A DNA stretch of 64,000 nucleotides from Brachionus plicatilis (GCA_010279815.1 QEOQ01000180.1:481770-545769), one strand, 5' to 3'; shown: positions 1-14,155, counted from the first letter of the stretch. A program made the numbers and translations. The notes: generated from the letters alone by a model not told the origin.

Positions 1-3000
1 GTCAGGAAGTGATAAAAATATAAAATTCTAGCTTTAAAAACAGAGTAAAACAGCATTATTTTCAAGAAGGAGGAAAATAAAAAAAATGTTTTTTTTTTTT
101 TCAAACATACGGTGCATTAGCTTTAATGAAGAAAAAAATATCACTCGAAATTATCTCATGTTAAATTTAATTAAAAAAAAATTATAAATTTATTCTATTG
201 ATTAGATTACAAAAAAAAATGATTTTGAAATAATTTATGCTTTGCTATAAAACGTGTATCGTTTAGTCAAAAATTTTAGCAAGATAAAAAATAAATTTAT
301 TTAAAAAAAATCTTGTCCAGTTCATTAATTTATAAAGAAATGAAACTATTTTAGTAAATTAAAGGTCGATTAGACATTTAAAATAAAATCAATTAAAAAT
401 TTGATTGATAAAATTTTCAAAATACCATTAAGAGCAAAATTTTTAAGTTTAAAATTTGCTTTTGCATTTATTGCTCATGGCTCTTGGCCATTTAAGCCAG
501 ATAAAACCAGATAATAGATTATTTTTTCTATTGAAGATATCTTATCTTAAATGAAGTTGTTTTCTCAGTTTCACTTGATTCTAAGTAGATAATCTTTATC
601 TTTTTTGCTAACGGTTTTGTAAATAATTTTGTTTTCTATTTACTGATGATTTAAGATGAATGCCATCGGTCAGACTTTATGATGCTATTCGAATATTATT
701 GTAATCAACTTATGCAATTGTTATAGCCGATGAGTTCTAAAACTTTGTAATTATAATTTTACGTTACTTTAAAGCTTACGCCTATTGAAATTGTTTTATT
801 CTTAGATTTATTAAACAAATTCTAAGTTATATAATCTCTTGGTCCCAAATTTTGAGTCAATAAAAAATAAATATATTTGCTTAAGCGAAAGATTTTTGAA
901 AATTAAAAAAGAAAAAACTATCTAAAATTTGCTTAGTTTGAAGTTTCTGTAATTTAAATTTGAAAACATTTTAATTTAGAATCTTGGCCAAATAACTTGA
1001 ATATTTTAAAGTCATTTTTTCAGGGTTAATTGCTCCAGTTTTCCAAATGAACAACTATTATTTGAGTAAGCTCTTAATTCAACTCTATTGTTTTGTTTCT
1101 TAGCCATTAATTTTAAAATAAAAGTAATCTTTGTGAATATTTTTTTCATTTAAATATGAAAAATTTTGAATAAATATGTCATTCTGTCAAAATTGTCAGG
1201 ATGAATTTGCAGTTTTTCCCGACCCAAACAGTGGTAATATTGCATAAATTCTGAAAGAAAATGATGTAATGTTAATAAGTTCTAAATATATGAAAAAGCT
1301 TTGTTTTTAAAAATACTCAAAAGAAAAATAATTACTGAGTATTTTCAATTTTTTATTGTTTAATTTAAAATTTTAGTCCGAGTACCTAACAAACTAAAAC
1401 AAGTCGTTTTATTAATATCAGCTAATTTATTTGATTTAAAGCGTTAAGCTTAGATAGAAAAAAATTTATTTAAAATTAATAAAAATGTAAATAAATGTAT
1501 TTAAATTTATTTTTTTTATTAAAAAAAAGTTGTCGAAATGATAAAAATAATTTAAAAAAAAAATAAAACTGGCCGAATTAAGAATTAAATCGAAAATTAA
1601 AGTCACTGTGAGAAAAAAAATTCTATTATATTTTAATGATTAAATTGAAAGGTTTATATGAGTTCAAACAGACCATTTTAAATTAAATCCTATCTTAAAA
1701 TAAGACTTATTTATCACTAACAGATATCAAGTACAATACAATAACATTTTTTAGATACGATAATCCCATCTTAAATGTGCTAATAATTCAATTTATTGAA
1801 ATCTAGGGTAATTTTTTTTTCTTTACTTCTAAAAGTAATTCAACTAATTTTTTCAGTTTAAAAGTTTGTCAAAATTAACTTTTTCTTCTTTAAATAGCAT
1901 ATACGTGTTTTACCTAACGCTAATGTTATATACGTATTTTTCACTAAATATCTAGAAAAATTTATCGAGAATTCTTAAAATATGACTAATTCACACAATT
2001 TCTTCTAATATCTAATTTTACAAAAAAAAATTTCCTTGGTGTTAAGTTTTAGTATTTATTATTTTCCCCATCTAAAAGCATATCATATAACAAGTTTTTT
2101 ACTGAATTAAAATAAAATATATGGTTTTAAGCAGCCGAAAGCATTTTATTTTATTTAAGAATAGGTCATTCTGAATTTAGATGCCAGTTTTCATATTTAA
2201 TTCTAAAATCAATTCAGTAATAAAATTGAGCCCTAGGTTAATTGTTATTTTGACCAAGTATTTAAACTCAGTATATCCTCTGGTATGAATTATTTTGGCA
2301 TCGTTAGAATCAGCTTTTATTTCACCTAAAAGCAGAATTTTTTCCATAACATAAAAATTTATTAAATATCAAATTAATGAGGTAAATTTTAATTATAGAA
2401 AAGCTCACAAATTGATTGATTGCTTAAAAATAAATAAAATAATTAAAAAATTTGAAATGATGAAATGATAAATAAAACCTAAATCAAATAACGCTTAAGT
2501 AATCAAATTAGAAATAAAATTTTATTCGAATTTTATAGTTTTAAAAAATTGGAACATTGATTTACTCAGGCATTTTAGTCCAACTCTGGTCGAAAATTAA
2601 ATATTTATCTTTATAAATGTTTATTGGATTAGTAAACACAATTTTTATAATCAATTTATTACAGTTATTTAGAAGAGATTATTGGCCATTTATCAAAGTT
2701 TATTTGATTTAGATAAAAAATTAAAAATCAATATTTTTTCTTTTGTTAATTTTCTTTTGATTTGAGTCGAATTTTTTAGTATAATTTTAAAAATCAAATT
2801 TTAGAAAATATTTATTCTTAAAATATTTAAATGAAAGTAGAAGATAAATTTAGTAAAAAGCATTAAATTACGAGTTTACATTGAGCAATAAATTGGACAA
2901 TAATACAAATAAATATTAACTTTGAAAAAGATTCTATCGTAATTACAAAAAAACAAATCGCGCCATATCCTTATTGCAAATTTTTGCATAGAATTGGACC

Positions 3001-3304
3001 GATTTTTAAAATAACTCTTCTTGGCAAAAAAAATAAGATAAAAAAAGATATAAAATTCCTCAAAATTTAAGTTTAATAAAAAAAATACTAATTCTAGACA
3101 TTTCATACTAAAGTGTAGCAATATTCAGCATCGATAAATACTAAAGAGAAAAATGTTAAAGGTAAATAAACTGATCTCAGGCACCTTAGTAACCATTGTT
3201 TATTTTACTCTACTGTGTAGTTGTTAAATAAAATAGATTAATAAAGATGTAATACAACTAAAAAAAAAATCAATCAAGCCATTCCCTGAGCATTAGCCAC
3301 CGCC
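1..3304. other. AT-rich intergenic DNA
   Basis: I see no gene here. The stretch is poly-A/poly-T-rich, with stop codons dense in all frames. The longest frame, on the minus strand at 2876-3121, is almost entirely Phe/Leu/Ile/Tyr/Asn/Lys, as expected from translated AT-rich DNA, and has no recognisable motif. The last 60 or so bases would be the 3' UTR of the CASTOR-like gene. Confidence 0.6.
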
Positions 3305-6300
3305 TTAAACAATTCCATTTTCAATTTTGTCTAGTTCATCCAATGATTCGTCTATGGTACGGTTGCCATTTTCACATGACTCAATTTGATCCGGAAATCG
3401 GGTTTCAAAATAATTTTCTTGACTTGTCAAATTATTGATTTCCTCTTCTGAATCGATGCCATTCAAAAAAGAGTTGACTTTTACTTCCACAAAGCAAGTT
3501 TTGTTTGATGTCACAAATTTAGCATCTTTCTGAACAAACAACTGTTTGGCTAAATCAAGGTCATCAGAAGGAATCTATTAGAATGAATTAAAAAAAATAA
3601 ATGTAAGGTAATTATTAAATTAAAAATACTAACAAAACAATAACCAGTATGGTAAGAGCTAATGTAGTACTCATCTATATTGCCAATTTCTAAAGGCTGA
3701 CTGATCGATGCCACCACACCAAAGACCTCTTTTAAAAGATTAAAATAAAAAATGAATTATATTTTTCAAAGTATAAGTACCAAAACCAACAGGCAATTGA
3801 CCAATTCGTATCAGTTTCCAGTAATCATTTTCAATATTTAATAATATACCGTGTGGAAATCTAATAATAATTAAGATTTAATTTTATAAATAAATGAATA
3901 TTTTTGCATTACTTTTTTAATAAACGAGTCTCCATCACAAGAGAAATGTCGAATTCTTTTTTTGTAAAGTTAAAAAATATTTCATTATTCTCGTATTCAC
4001 TGAAAAAAAATAATCTATTAATTGAATTTTATTATTTAGTTAAAACGAAAATTTTAGTCAATCAAATGAAAAAATTAATTCATTTTTGAAGGATTTTAAT
4101 TTTTCATACTTATTATGAATTTATTTAAAAAAAAACAAATGCTCATGATTAATTTAATTTTTTTTTAAATATAAATTAAATTTTTACAAAAATTAATATT
4201 CGTTTATTCACCGGAGAGGAAAAAAAAATGAAAAAAATGTGATTGTTTTAATGCTTTAAAACGGGAAAAAACTGTATGCGGAAAAAAAAATCTGAAATTT
4301 CTAAAAATAGATGAATTCTTGAAATCTTGAAAATACATTGAACCATTATTATTAAATTTTTAATATATTTTAAATTCAAATATTTATTTTTAATTTCAAG
4401 TATTTTCTCATTTTAAAATTTTTCCGTTTTTTTAGTACTTTTTTCCCGTTTAACTGTTTTTTTTTAAATGTTTCTCTCTCAGATATTATTAAAACGTGAA
4501 TATAAGATTTTTTTAAAAATTATTTTATGCTTTTGTTTGTAGGCCGATAAAACTTTTAGTTAAATCAAATGTCACAACCTTTTTAAATAAAAGCTTCTTT
4601 CAAGTTTTCAAAAAAATATTTAAATTTTTTAACTAAAAACAACATTTGGATATCAAATATTCAAAAATATTTTCTTAAATAAATTATAGCTTTCATAACT
4701 TTAAAATAATGGTGTTTGAAAATTTTACTGTTGAGTTAGACTATGCTTATTTCTTGTCATTAAAAATAATTTTTTTAAATATCCTCACTTAAATGCTTTT
4801 TTGACCACTTAATTTCTAAATACGGAATTTTTTGTGGCCTAAAATTCTCGAAATAATTAAAGAAAAAATTTTAATTATGCAAATTATTTACCAAAAAGAG
4901 AAATTTGACTAAATAAGACAAAAACCTCGAAAAAATCATAATCAAGTATCTTAAACAGTAGCTTTTCAAACGGAAGATGGAGGTATCAGTAGAAAAATTA
5001 TGCGGAATGATCTTTACAAAAAATTTTAACGAAAGAATTAATCTTAACTTATGTTTCTCAAATAAGAAATGAGGCCTAAAATCTCCTAAATAAGGTAATT
5101 TCAAGAAATCTTTGATAAGATCAATTTCAGATTATTCTTTTCCTTTTTTAAATTAATTTTTAGGAACTAAAACATTCAAAGCTCAGTATTTAGATCTTTT
5201 CTTAAACCAAAATATCTTCGAAATTCTATGATGCTTATAAAAAATAACATTACTAAAAAGTCTTTAATCAATTTTTTGAATTGAATATTGAAGAATGGTA
5301 AGGGGAGCACTAAGTAATTATGTTTCATTGGTTTTCAGACTAGAAGAGAAATAAAAAACAGGTTTTTAATAAAAATTTATGACTTAATTTTTTAAATAAT
5401 TTACCTGACTTTATTTTCTTTCTTTCCTGAAATGTTTTAAAATTTGACATATAACATTTGAAGTTATTTCAATCTATTTATTTTAAAGTTCTTCTAATTT
5501 TTTTTTAAATTATTTTATTTTTCGTAAATTTTACTTTGAATTTATTTTAATCTTAAGGAAATTGAGTTCGGTACACATAAATTACTTAATAAATAAATAT
5601 TAATCTTACGGAATCTAATTCTAAAAAAAAATTTAAATCAATTTAGGATTTTAATCTAAAATTTTTCTTCGCATTTATCCGATTGTTCAACAGATCCGTG
5701 TACACATAATGGTGAACTTAAGAGTTGACTAACAGATAAAATAATCAAGTAGACCCATTTAAAAAGTGCTTATGAATATATTTGTTTAAAGATTTTAAAT
5801 TATTTCTAAGTATTTTCTTTTAATATAAGTGCAAAAAATTAAAGCACAAATTAAAAATTAAAAAATATGTTATTAATTTAAATCTTAAGATAGTTTCAAA
5901 ATATAATTTTAATTTTTGATGATTATTTATATAATTATGAAACTTCGATCTTCCCTTATCTTATTTCAAACAAAACATTAATTTATTTAAAATCAATTTT
6001 TTTGACACTCATTAAAAAATTCCTAAAAAATATCATCTTATGTTTAACTAATAATAAAAAATTATCATTTATAATAGAATAAATTTAAGGAAATAAATTC
6101 CAAGTGATGTTTTATAATAGTTCAAATTTAATTAGCAATTTTTCAAGGATCATTAACAATTAAAATGCTTACAGAGCTAAAAAATTTAAATTATTGTGTC
6201 AAAATTTGATAAAAAAAATCACAAGTGCTGCGAATCGGGAAATAGCTCTAAAAAAAATGAATAAAAACAAACAAAATATCGAATAGGAATTAGAAAAAAT

Positions 6301-7423
6301 ATTTTCAAAAAAATTTTTTTTCTTTCCAAACTAAAAATGGATGACGACGAACCCAATTGATGATGATTAATTTTTGCAAAAATTAAAATAAAATTTCCTT
6401 ATTAAAATAATTTTTAAAAAGCTAACTAGGTATTAGAGTTTAATTTAAAAAGCCTCTCTCTACAGTTGTTTATAATAATTGTGCACTTTAATAATACACC
6501 TTTCCTGTAATTTATCAAATGTTTCTTACTCTGTTTCGTAAAACATGATGCCAATTAGAGTTGGAATGATAAGAAAAAATGTATCCATGTTGTACAAACC
6601 AGTAATGCAGTACTCGATGGTGTCTGGTATCAGCAATGGTAAAGTAATCTTATGCTGACGAGATTCTTCAAGCAGAAAACAAAAAAATAAAATGAATGTA
6701 CTTATTTCAATGTGAATTACCATCTGATACGGACTGTTTTCTCACAAGACGCCTGTTTGTTTTGCGAACCTTTTTGATATTGTAATGAGCCTTGCCATTC
6801 TGCTTTGTAAAAACTATTTCCGGTTCCTGAGATTCATCGTAAATTTTCGGAATATGAGCCGATAAACACTCAATTACTGTTTCATAATCCTCTTCTTTAA
6901 TCTTGAAAAATTGAATAATTTAAGAAATTTTCGGTAAATTTTTTTAAAAAAAAAGCAGTGCATAATTTTTTGAATTAAATGCTTTAAAATTACCAAGATG
7001 TAGTCACATTGGTACATTGAAATGGCCATTATGCTAATTTTCCAATCAGCCAAAGGAAGGATAAGATATTTAGCAATCTTGGAAATTCCGCGCTGAAGGT
7101 CCTCACCTGACAGATGCATTGGAATCCAGTCTGAATGGCTCAAAGTGATATCAGCGTCGTTGGTAAAAGGCAACAGTTCTGGGACAAAAAAAATTTATGG
7201 CAAAATGGTTTAAAATGATGGAAAATGTACCCTCAAAGCCGTGATGATCAACCACTATTGAATAGTCATCGTTGGTCTCGGTGAACGAGAAAAATGAGCA
7301 TTTTGTCTTGTTGGTGAACGCAATTTTCACAATAGCGAACATAAGCTTGTGAATAGAGGGCTTTTTGACGCTGATTATTTTTAGTTTGTAGTCCAACAGA
7401 CGAAGCTCTATTTTGGGTTCCAT
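3305..7423 (-). CDS. CASTOR1: CASTOR1/2-like cytosolic amino-acid sensor for mTORC1
   Basis: CASTOR proteins are paired-ACT-domain sensors that bind GATOR2 and restrain mTORC1 until arginine is bound. Eight exons give 408 residues: 7423-7231, 7178-6994, 6901-6721, 6665-6530, 3999-3913, 3860-3781, 3728-3634 and 3574-3305. Every intron has GT...AG and phase is kept throughout. The N-terminal pair matches CASTOR at residues 40-64 (KCSFFSFTET, then DDYSIVVDHHGFEE) and 98-126 (KIAKYLILPLADW, then SMYQCDYIL). The C-terminal pair shows YWKLIRIGQLPVGF and EYYISSY. Residues equivalent to human Y118, Q119 and D121, the GATOR2 contacts, are kept as YQCD. The pocket Ser111 is kept, but Glu277 aligns with Val and Asp304 with Gly. 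The last exon adds an acidic C-terminal tail of about 80 residues not present in the human protein. Intron 4 is 2.5 kb. The start is an ATG 62 bp from the upstream gene's stop. Vertebrate CASTOR1 and CASTOR2 both align; I cannot separate them. Confidence 0.88.
4000..6529 (-). other. Large intron 4 of the CASTOR-like gene
   Basis: This 2.5 kb intron separates the fourth and fifth coding exons. I find no coding exon or recognisable transposon in it. The frames seen on either strand (for example minus 4871-5104) are low-complexity Phe/Leu/Lys translations of AT-rich DNA. Confidence 0.6.
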
Positions 7424-7485
7424 TTGAATAGCTTGTTAAAAATGTCTAAAGGCAAATATTTGCTTAGCAAAAATTAAAAATAATT

Positions 7486-7889
7486 TCAAGCATTAAAATA
7501 TATGATTGCATGCAAAGAGTTGGAGCTTTTTTTTTGAGTGAGCAACCAGCTACTTATGCCTGGAAAAGAATTAAACTGGGTGTTGTTTTTAAACCAAACT
7601 TTTTCAATGGGAATCGCTAAAAACGCCCAGTAGATGCATTCGATAGCTCGTTCTGTCTTGGAAAAAAAGAAGAAAAAAATAAAATAATTCAAAGTAGATC
7701 TAAGATCAAAGAAACGCTTAAGCAAATTATTACTTTAAAACTGAATTTTTGTAAGTCTTTTTTTTCATTCAAATGCGCTATGCAGGAATAGAGACCAACA
7801 TTGTCAGTATACGCTTGCGCGTGGTCTCTTTTTTCTAAGTTTAAAAAGTCTAAATTTAACACTTTATAATAAAGCCATATTTTTCTCAT
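7486..7889 (-). CDS. Small two-exon gene, unknown function
   Basis: Two exons, 7889-7734 and 7656-7486, join in phase 0 across a 77 bp GT...AG intron to give 108 residues. The product has coding-like composition: charged stretches alternate with hydrophobic ones, and it has several Trp and Cys residues. The second exon carries IECIYWAFLAIP and FNSFPGISSWLL, mildly amphipathic helices with no motif I can name. I considered an N-terminal CH-like domain as in IFT57, because of the AIP...SSWLL spacing, but the match is too weak to claim. The gene ends 62 bp before the ATG of the CASTOR-like gene on the same strand, so the two are tightly packed. A splice acceptor-like TAG lies just upstream of the first ATG, so further 5' exons are possible. 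Confidence 0.45.
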
Positions 7890-10800
7890 TTTTTTTTTAG
7901 ATATTAAATTTTTTTTCTAGGTTATCTTGGCACTTATAACATAAAATGGCAAATATCACAACAAGTTTGTTGCACATAATTGGGATATCTAAAAGAAAAA
8001 TATTAGAAAATTTATTTTGACTCCAAAAGTCTAAAAACTTTTTGGGCAAAACAAAAAGATATGCAAAAAACAAATTGCATATTCAGGCATTTTGATAAAA
8101 TTTCGTTTTTTCTTATTTTTTTCAAATCAGGTTTTAAAACTATTTATTGGCAAGAATTAAAAATGATGCATAATTTCTTAATAAATCGTCTAGTCTGAGC
8201 GTTTCGTTGGTATTTTCCACACTTGTGTATTCTTTCCAAAGTATTCAAAAGCTCATTGAATTCTCATCACCTGTTTATTGATCTAACCAAGTGCACTAAG
8301 CAAAATTTATTTTTTTCCTCTCAAATAAAGCTAAAAATTCTATGATTTTTCCTAAATTTCAAGCTGGTATTTCGCCAAACACCAAGCTTCAAAAATTTAT
8401 CAAAGTTCAACATTGGCTTAGCTATCTGTCTAAACAAACTAATGCTAATTAATAATTGCAATTCTAAACGCATTCAAATCAGCAACCAGTTTGAAATAGC
8501 TTTGAAATGATAAATGGAGCAAAGATTACCAGGGCCTATTCAATAAATTTAGTTCATTTTAGTGCCTGGATATAATTTTATTTCAAGTACTAATTTATTT
8601 CCCCAAAAAAAATACATCAAATTCTTGGTCTAGCCATCTGATTCGACTTTTTCTCGGCTAAAACTTCTAAAAAATCATTAGGCTAGATTGGCATTTAATG
8701 TGTATGAAATTTCAATGCAATTAAATTTTTAAGGTATGAAAACTAAAAAAATTATATTACCTAGATACCTCAATTTAAAATAAATTTATCTTTTTTAGAT
8801 GATTTTGCCTCACCTGAGTTTCAATAGATTTAGGATACTTAAGCCATTTCTCGAACCGTTTTGTTTAGCTATAAAACTTTATCATATCTTTTCTAAAAGT
8901 CAAATTTAAACAAATGTAGATTTAGTTCTTAGTTGGGTGGTAGCTTAAACGTGTTCTTGAGCTGCTAATTTCAGTTAACAAGTAATTTATAAAAAAAAAG
9001 ATTAAGCAAAAAATGTTTTCCTTATATCGGCAATTCAAATGATTAATCATAATTATATTTTCGAGAAAAGATTTCAAGAGTGTTTATCCAAAAAAACTGC
9101 TATCTAAATTTGTTTTTCGTGTTTTCTAAGAGAACAATTTTTTTTAAACTAAAGCATAGATAATGCTTCCATTAGAACAATTAAATCGGTGATTTAGATT
9201 TAATTTTAATAATTGTTTCATTTTTTCCTAAATAATTTATCTAATATTTTAATTTGTTTTAATCATACAAAGCTTTTAAAAATTACACTAAATCTGCACA
9301 AAAAAAAGTCTTGCTGGAATTTATATAGCAAATACATTGGAGAATTTTTTTAAAAGTTCATTCATGCTAAGTTTCCTCAAAAATATTGATTTATAATTTA
9401 TTTTTTAATACGATTAATCATTGTAAAAATAATTTAATTAAAAATGTTATCAATAGTAGATTCTAAATTTTAGCTTGCTATCAAGCCTTTAAATCATTTA
9501 ATCTAATTGTAGGACATTAATCTCCTAGAAACTTATGTTAAAAATTATTAAATGCCTTTCACTGGGCGTTTAATAATTTTAAAAAAGGAGTTTTACAAAA
9601 TTTAAAGGTAATTCTCTCCAAAATTGCTATCATAATCATTTTCTACTAGACCTTCTTGAAATAAAAAATTTTATCTGATAAGCTTGGTGTTTATTAGAAA
9701 TTAAAATTTTTCGATAAAATTTAATTAAATTAAATAAAATGTTAGAATGTTTAAACTATAAAAATTTTTAAAAAAATCAAATGCTTTGAAATTAATCTTT
9801 TCGCTTAATTCTAATCATACAATTTAATTTATTCTAACTTCTTTAGGGATGAGACAATTTTAAATATTGGCTTATAAATGTGTTGAATCAAATGATTGGG
9901 ATTAAAAAAATTTCAAAATCTCTAACAAAATTTTTTTCCATTTTTTTTGTCAATGTTCATTTTCACTAGATAAGATATTTTTTGTGACATTTTCTTGAAC
10001 TTTTAGCAAAGCCATATTCTGAATATTAATGCTCAATTGTAATCTTTTTAAATCTGAAGGAGTTATTTGTCGAAATAGATACTGCATATTTGAGTAAAAA
10101 GAGGCAGTACCTAGAACTAGAGAAAAATTTAGCACAGTTAATTCTTAGAAGATGATTGTAAAAAATCGAAAAGAAACAAAATGAATTTTCAGCGTTTTAG
10201 CTTCAGGTAAAACCGAAAATTTACTAGCAGTCAATTTTTCTCTTAAAAAATCAATAAAAAAATTAAAATTAATTTAAGTGTTTAAGTAAAGATTAATATG
10301 AAAAAGGTATGATGCAAATTTAAAATATATTAAAAAAATTCAATCTTGAAAATTAATAAAAACTTACATTTTTTATATTAAATATGCAGAATAGGCTTTA
10401 ATCAAAGTAAATATATTAAACTAAAGAAATTTAAACACTTATTTAAATATTATAATAAATTTTTCATTGCGACTTTATGAAAAATTAAATGTTGTTATTA
10501 AATAAAGTTCCGGTTTTATCATGCAAATAGTACTTTACCCAGCCTAAAACCCTATAGATTTTTTTGATTTTTTTGGATTTTTCAACATGATTTTCTCCAG
10601 ATCAATAGCCGCACAGTCAAAGATGATTTTGGTACATGCCACTGCTTCTTGTATAATTTAGTGCTTTTTTAAGCATTTATATTTTTTCTAATCCCATATT
10701 TTTTTATGTTCAATGGACCTTTTTTGCTTTATTAATTAAAATTCTATACGAAACTTAATTATTTTTTATTTATGCGCCAACAGGCCAGGAAAATTAATAA

Positions 10801-13800
10801 TTTTACTTAATAATCAAAATTTAACTTCAAAATGCGTCTCTATTTGCTTATATTATCCTGACGTTACGATTTTGGTGTAATTTTTCTCAGTAATTCTTTG
10901 AAGAATTAAAATATAATAAAAAATATTTATTTACCTTAAATATATCTAACATTAATGTAAATATCTAACATTAATGGAATTATCTCTCTATTGTACTATA
11001 CTATTTTTTCTTTTTTTTTTAAAATTTATTAGTCCTATAATTATTTAATTCTTTCAAAACATGTCTAACATTAAATCTACTTTTATCTTAATTATTTTTT
11101 TTTTTAAATTGTATATTTTAATCTCATAAACTTATCTTATATTATTGTATTTTGATCATTGGGCTGAAAGGAAGGACTAAGTTCCATTCCAACCTGCCCG
11201 GGTATTACCCTAACTATATTTTTAATAAATAATAAATAAATTAATGTAAATATATTTTTTTGATAAAAACGTTTTTTTTATGCCAAGTATTTTAAAAAAA
11301 TATGTTGCAAATTTTTTAAATTTGTAATTTTTTTTAAAATAAAAATTTTACTAAAAAAAGTATTATCATGTCAAAAAAAAAAATAAAATACCTATTTTCA
11401 AATAAATCTTAAGTAATCTTTTGGAATTAGCATTTTTTTTTTATTTTGGAATTGAAGAGAAAATTAAATAAAGAAGAGGTCAGTAAAATTGAGTTCAACT
11501 TTGACAAGTCTTGAAAAAATTGGATTTTTAATATTAATTAAAGATTTTTGAGTAAGTACACTGGTGATGTAAAAAATTTATTTTAATTTAAATACAAAAG
11601 ACAAACATTTACTTCCAATAAAAATAAAAATCAATTTAAGTTGGTTTCTCAATTTGTTTATTTTTATAAACATTGTTCGTATTAACTATGAATCGAATTA
11701 AAAAAAAAATTCTAGCATATATAGAGCAAATAGTGAAATAATTATTTTTGTTCAAGAACTCACTAAAACTTATTTGAGTCAAAAATATTCCATTCACTAA
11801 ACATTAATTTTTTCAAAAAAGACAATTTTCATTATATATTAGTAGAGATAAATTAATTTGAAAAATTTTTTTAAAAAATATTCATAATAAAATACATTTA
11901 TATTTGATTTTAGTTTGTTTTCTTAAAAAATATTATTAAAATTTTTAAGAAAAAACGATGTTTTAATTAAAAATATTTTTTAAATCTAAATAGATTATTT
12001 GAATTCAAAATTGTCAGCTAATCACAATTAAATCTTCACAAAAATAAATTAAATCTAAAATTGAATACACGTCAATAGACCAGTATTCAATTATTTTAAT
12101 TAAAAATTCCGAAAATTTTAATAATAAAATTTTAAAATTTGAATCCTAAATTAAACAATGATTAATTGAATTTTAGTAATTTGAATAAAAATCAAAAAAT
12201 TTATATTATTTTTTCAATTCATGGAAGAATAATTTTTGTATTAATATTAAAAATCGATACAATTCAAATATCGAATTTAAAATAACTTAAAAGTTTTTAT
12301 AACAAAATTAAAAGTCGATTAAATGCTATTATTTATTTTAATAAAAATCACTTATTCAATCAAAATCATTTTTAATCAATTTAATTAAAAAAATATTCTT
12401 TCATGGTATAACTAAATTATTATTTTTCAATTGAGTTGAAATTTGTTGATTTTTATCAAATTATATATTTCAATCATAAAAAAATAAACAAAAATGTATA
12501 CGATCTAATTAATTAACTAATTTTTTTAATTAAAAATTGAGTTTTTATTCACATCATATATTAATAAAATTTTAATATAACTTTTTTTAATATTGAAAAT
12601 TTTTACCCAACAATCAAAATTAAAATTAATCTTGGTTTTGAAAGTTAGTCAAAAAATGTCTTTATAAAGTAAAATTCAATGAACATCAAATATCTTCAGA
12701 ATAAATCCCTATTAATCATTGATAAAAATTTTGAGGCAAATTAATCATTTTTCTTGAATTTTTACTCAATTGATCTTTAGGATTTTTTTGCAGCAAACCA
12801 TGTTTATTTTTTATCATTATTCATTTTAAAATTATTTAATCTAAGAAAAAAATCATATCTCAATAATTCTAAGGACTAACTGATTTATTTAAAACTAGAT
12901 CGTTTTTTTATCTTATTTAGTTTTCAAGCATTCTTCATAACCCAAGCACTTTTTTTGATTGAAAACATTGTGCTTCTTAAATGTACAATTGAATACTACA
13001 AATAATCAAAAAAAAAAACTGATTAGTTTATTTTATTTATTTAATATTTATTAAAAAAATTTAAAAAATTTTCTTTATTTAAAATTGAAATATAATTTTT
13101 TTAAACAATTAGTATTTTGATATTACTTTTTTAAATGTTTCATTGGGCTCATCATAAAAAAGTTCAATCAAAAATAAATCGCCTTAGCACTTTTAAAATC
13201 ATTAGCAATTAATAAAAAAAAAATTTTATTAATAAAAAAATTAATTTAATTTTAGAAAATATCGACGTTTGGTCTCTTTTTTTATCAATTACGCAGTCTA
13301 TTTCATATCGTACTTTGTTATTTAATGTTCAATTTTTCAAATATAGAAATTAGATCCAAATTATTCTCTTTTTTATTTATATTAATTCATTTTTGATTAT
13401 GAAAATGAGGCACAAAAAAAGCAGTTAGGGTAGAAGGAATTTATTTAATTAAAAATTTCATTAGTCTTGAGAGTGAAAATCGAAAAAATTCAAACAATGA
13501 TTAGGAATATGATAACTTTTAATTTTTGATTGGGAAGAAATAAAATTGTTCAAATGTTTAAAAAAAACATTTTCAATAAAATATTTAATAATTTTTTTTA
13601 TATAAATTTTGAAAGTTTTCATATTAAAATCTTTCTAAAAATACACGAAATAAAACAAGAAATCATAAGAAACTGATTAAAAAGAGATATAGAATTAAAT
13701 TAAATCTATTAAAAAATAAAATTAAAATAATAAACTCAAGTTTCCGTTTGCGGGTTGTATTCAGATCGTCAATACATAATAACCGAATAAGTGAATTGAC

Positions 13801-13947
13801 CAAAAAAGTTTCATATCAAAAAGTAAGATTCGAGCAGCAATTTTTTTTAAAAAAGGTATAAATTTTCGATTTAAAACAAAAAAAAATTTACAAATTGAAT
13901 TAATTTAAATTTAAACTTTTTTAGCTTCAGTGATTGAACTAGTTGAC
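7890..13947. other. Long AT-rich intergenic region
   Basis: No confident gene in 6 kb. A minus-strand frame at 9950-10135 (61 codons) and a short coding-looking minus frame around 8155-8255 have no ATG-to-stop structure or motif I can support. A LINE 3' tail lies near 11.2 kb. Everything else is A/T runs with frequent stops in all frames. Confidence 0.5.
11150..11245 (+). mobile_element. Probable LINE 3' end
   Basis: A sudden island of higher GC (GGGCTGAAAGGAAGGACTAAG, with CCTGCCCGGGTATTACCC downstream) ends in a TAAATAATAAATAAAT tail. Short GC-richer UTR followed by an AATA/TAAA microsatellite is the usual 3' end of a non-LTR retrotransposon. No reverse transcriptase coding is attached, so this would be a heavily 5'-truncated copy. 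Confidence 0.4.
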
Positions 13948-14155
13948 GCTTAAGATGCTTGCAATTGATTCGGACTGAATAAATTTTGATCGAGCTCTGT
14001 TTCGCGTTATTGATAAATTTAGAATGTTCAAAGCTTTCAATCTGCTTTCATATGGTTTGTTTCTAATTGAAGTAACAAATTTCGAAGCTCTGCGTTGAAT
14101 CCTTTCAACATTCTCACAGTAAAACTTAAGAAATGGAGGGCAAATTGAAGATTCA
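13948..14155 (-). pseudogene. LINE reverse transcriptase C-terminal fragment
   Basis: Read on the minus strand, the frame ending at a TAG near 13948 encodes SSICPPFLKFYCENVERIQR, then RASKFVTSIRNKPYESRLKA and LNILNLS. This is the hallmark C-terminal end of non-LTR retrotransposon polymerases (consensus WSP...LE.VQRRATK...Y..RL..L.L). The same motif occurs in the second LINE fragment at 24.4 kb as KVQRRATKL...PYESRLKIL. The fragment lacks polymerase motifs and the conserved WN.LP end, so it is a short decayed copy. Confidence 0.7.

Noticed and set aside
7486..7889. Assignment of the small two-exon gene to IFT57 or another CH-like domain protein
   Set aside because: Only a short AIP...WLL pattern agrees. 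The length and remaining residues do not, so it is kept as unknown.
9950..10135. Minus-strand frame of 61 codons (DLKRLQLSINIQNMALLKVQ)
   Set aside because: Composition is somewhat coding-like, but there are no flanking exons with matching phase, no motif, and the length is within chance for this composition.
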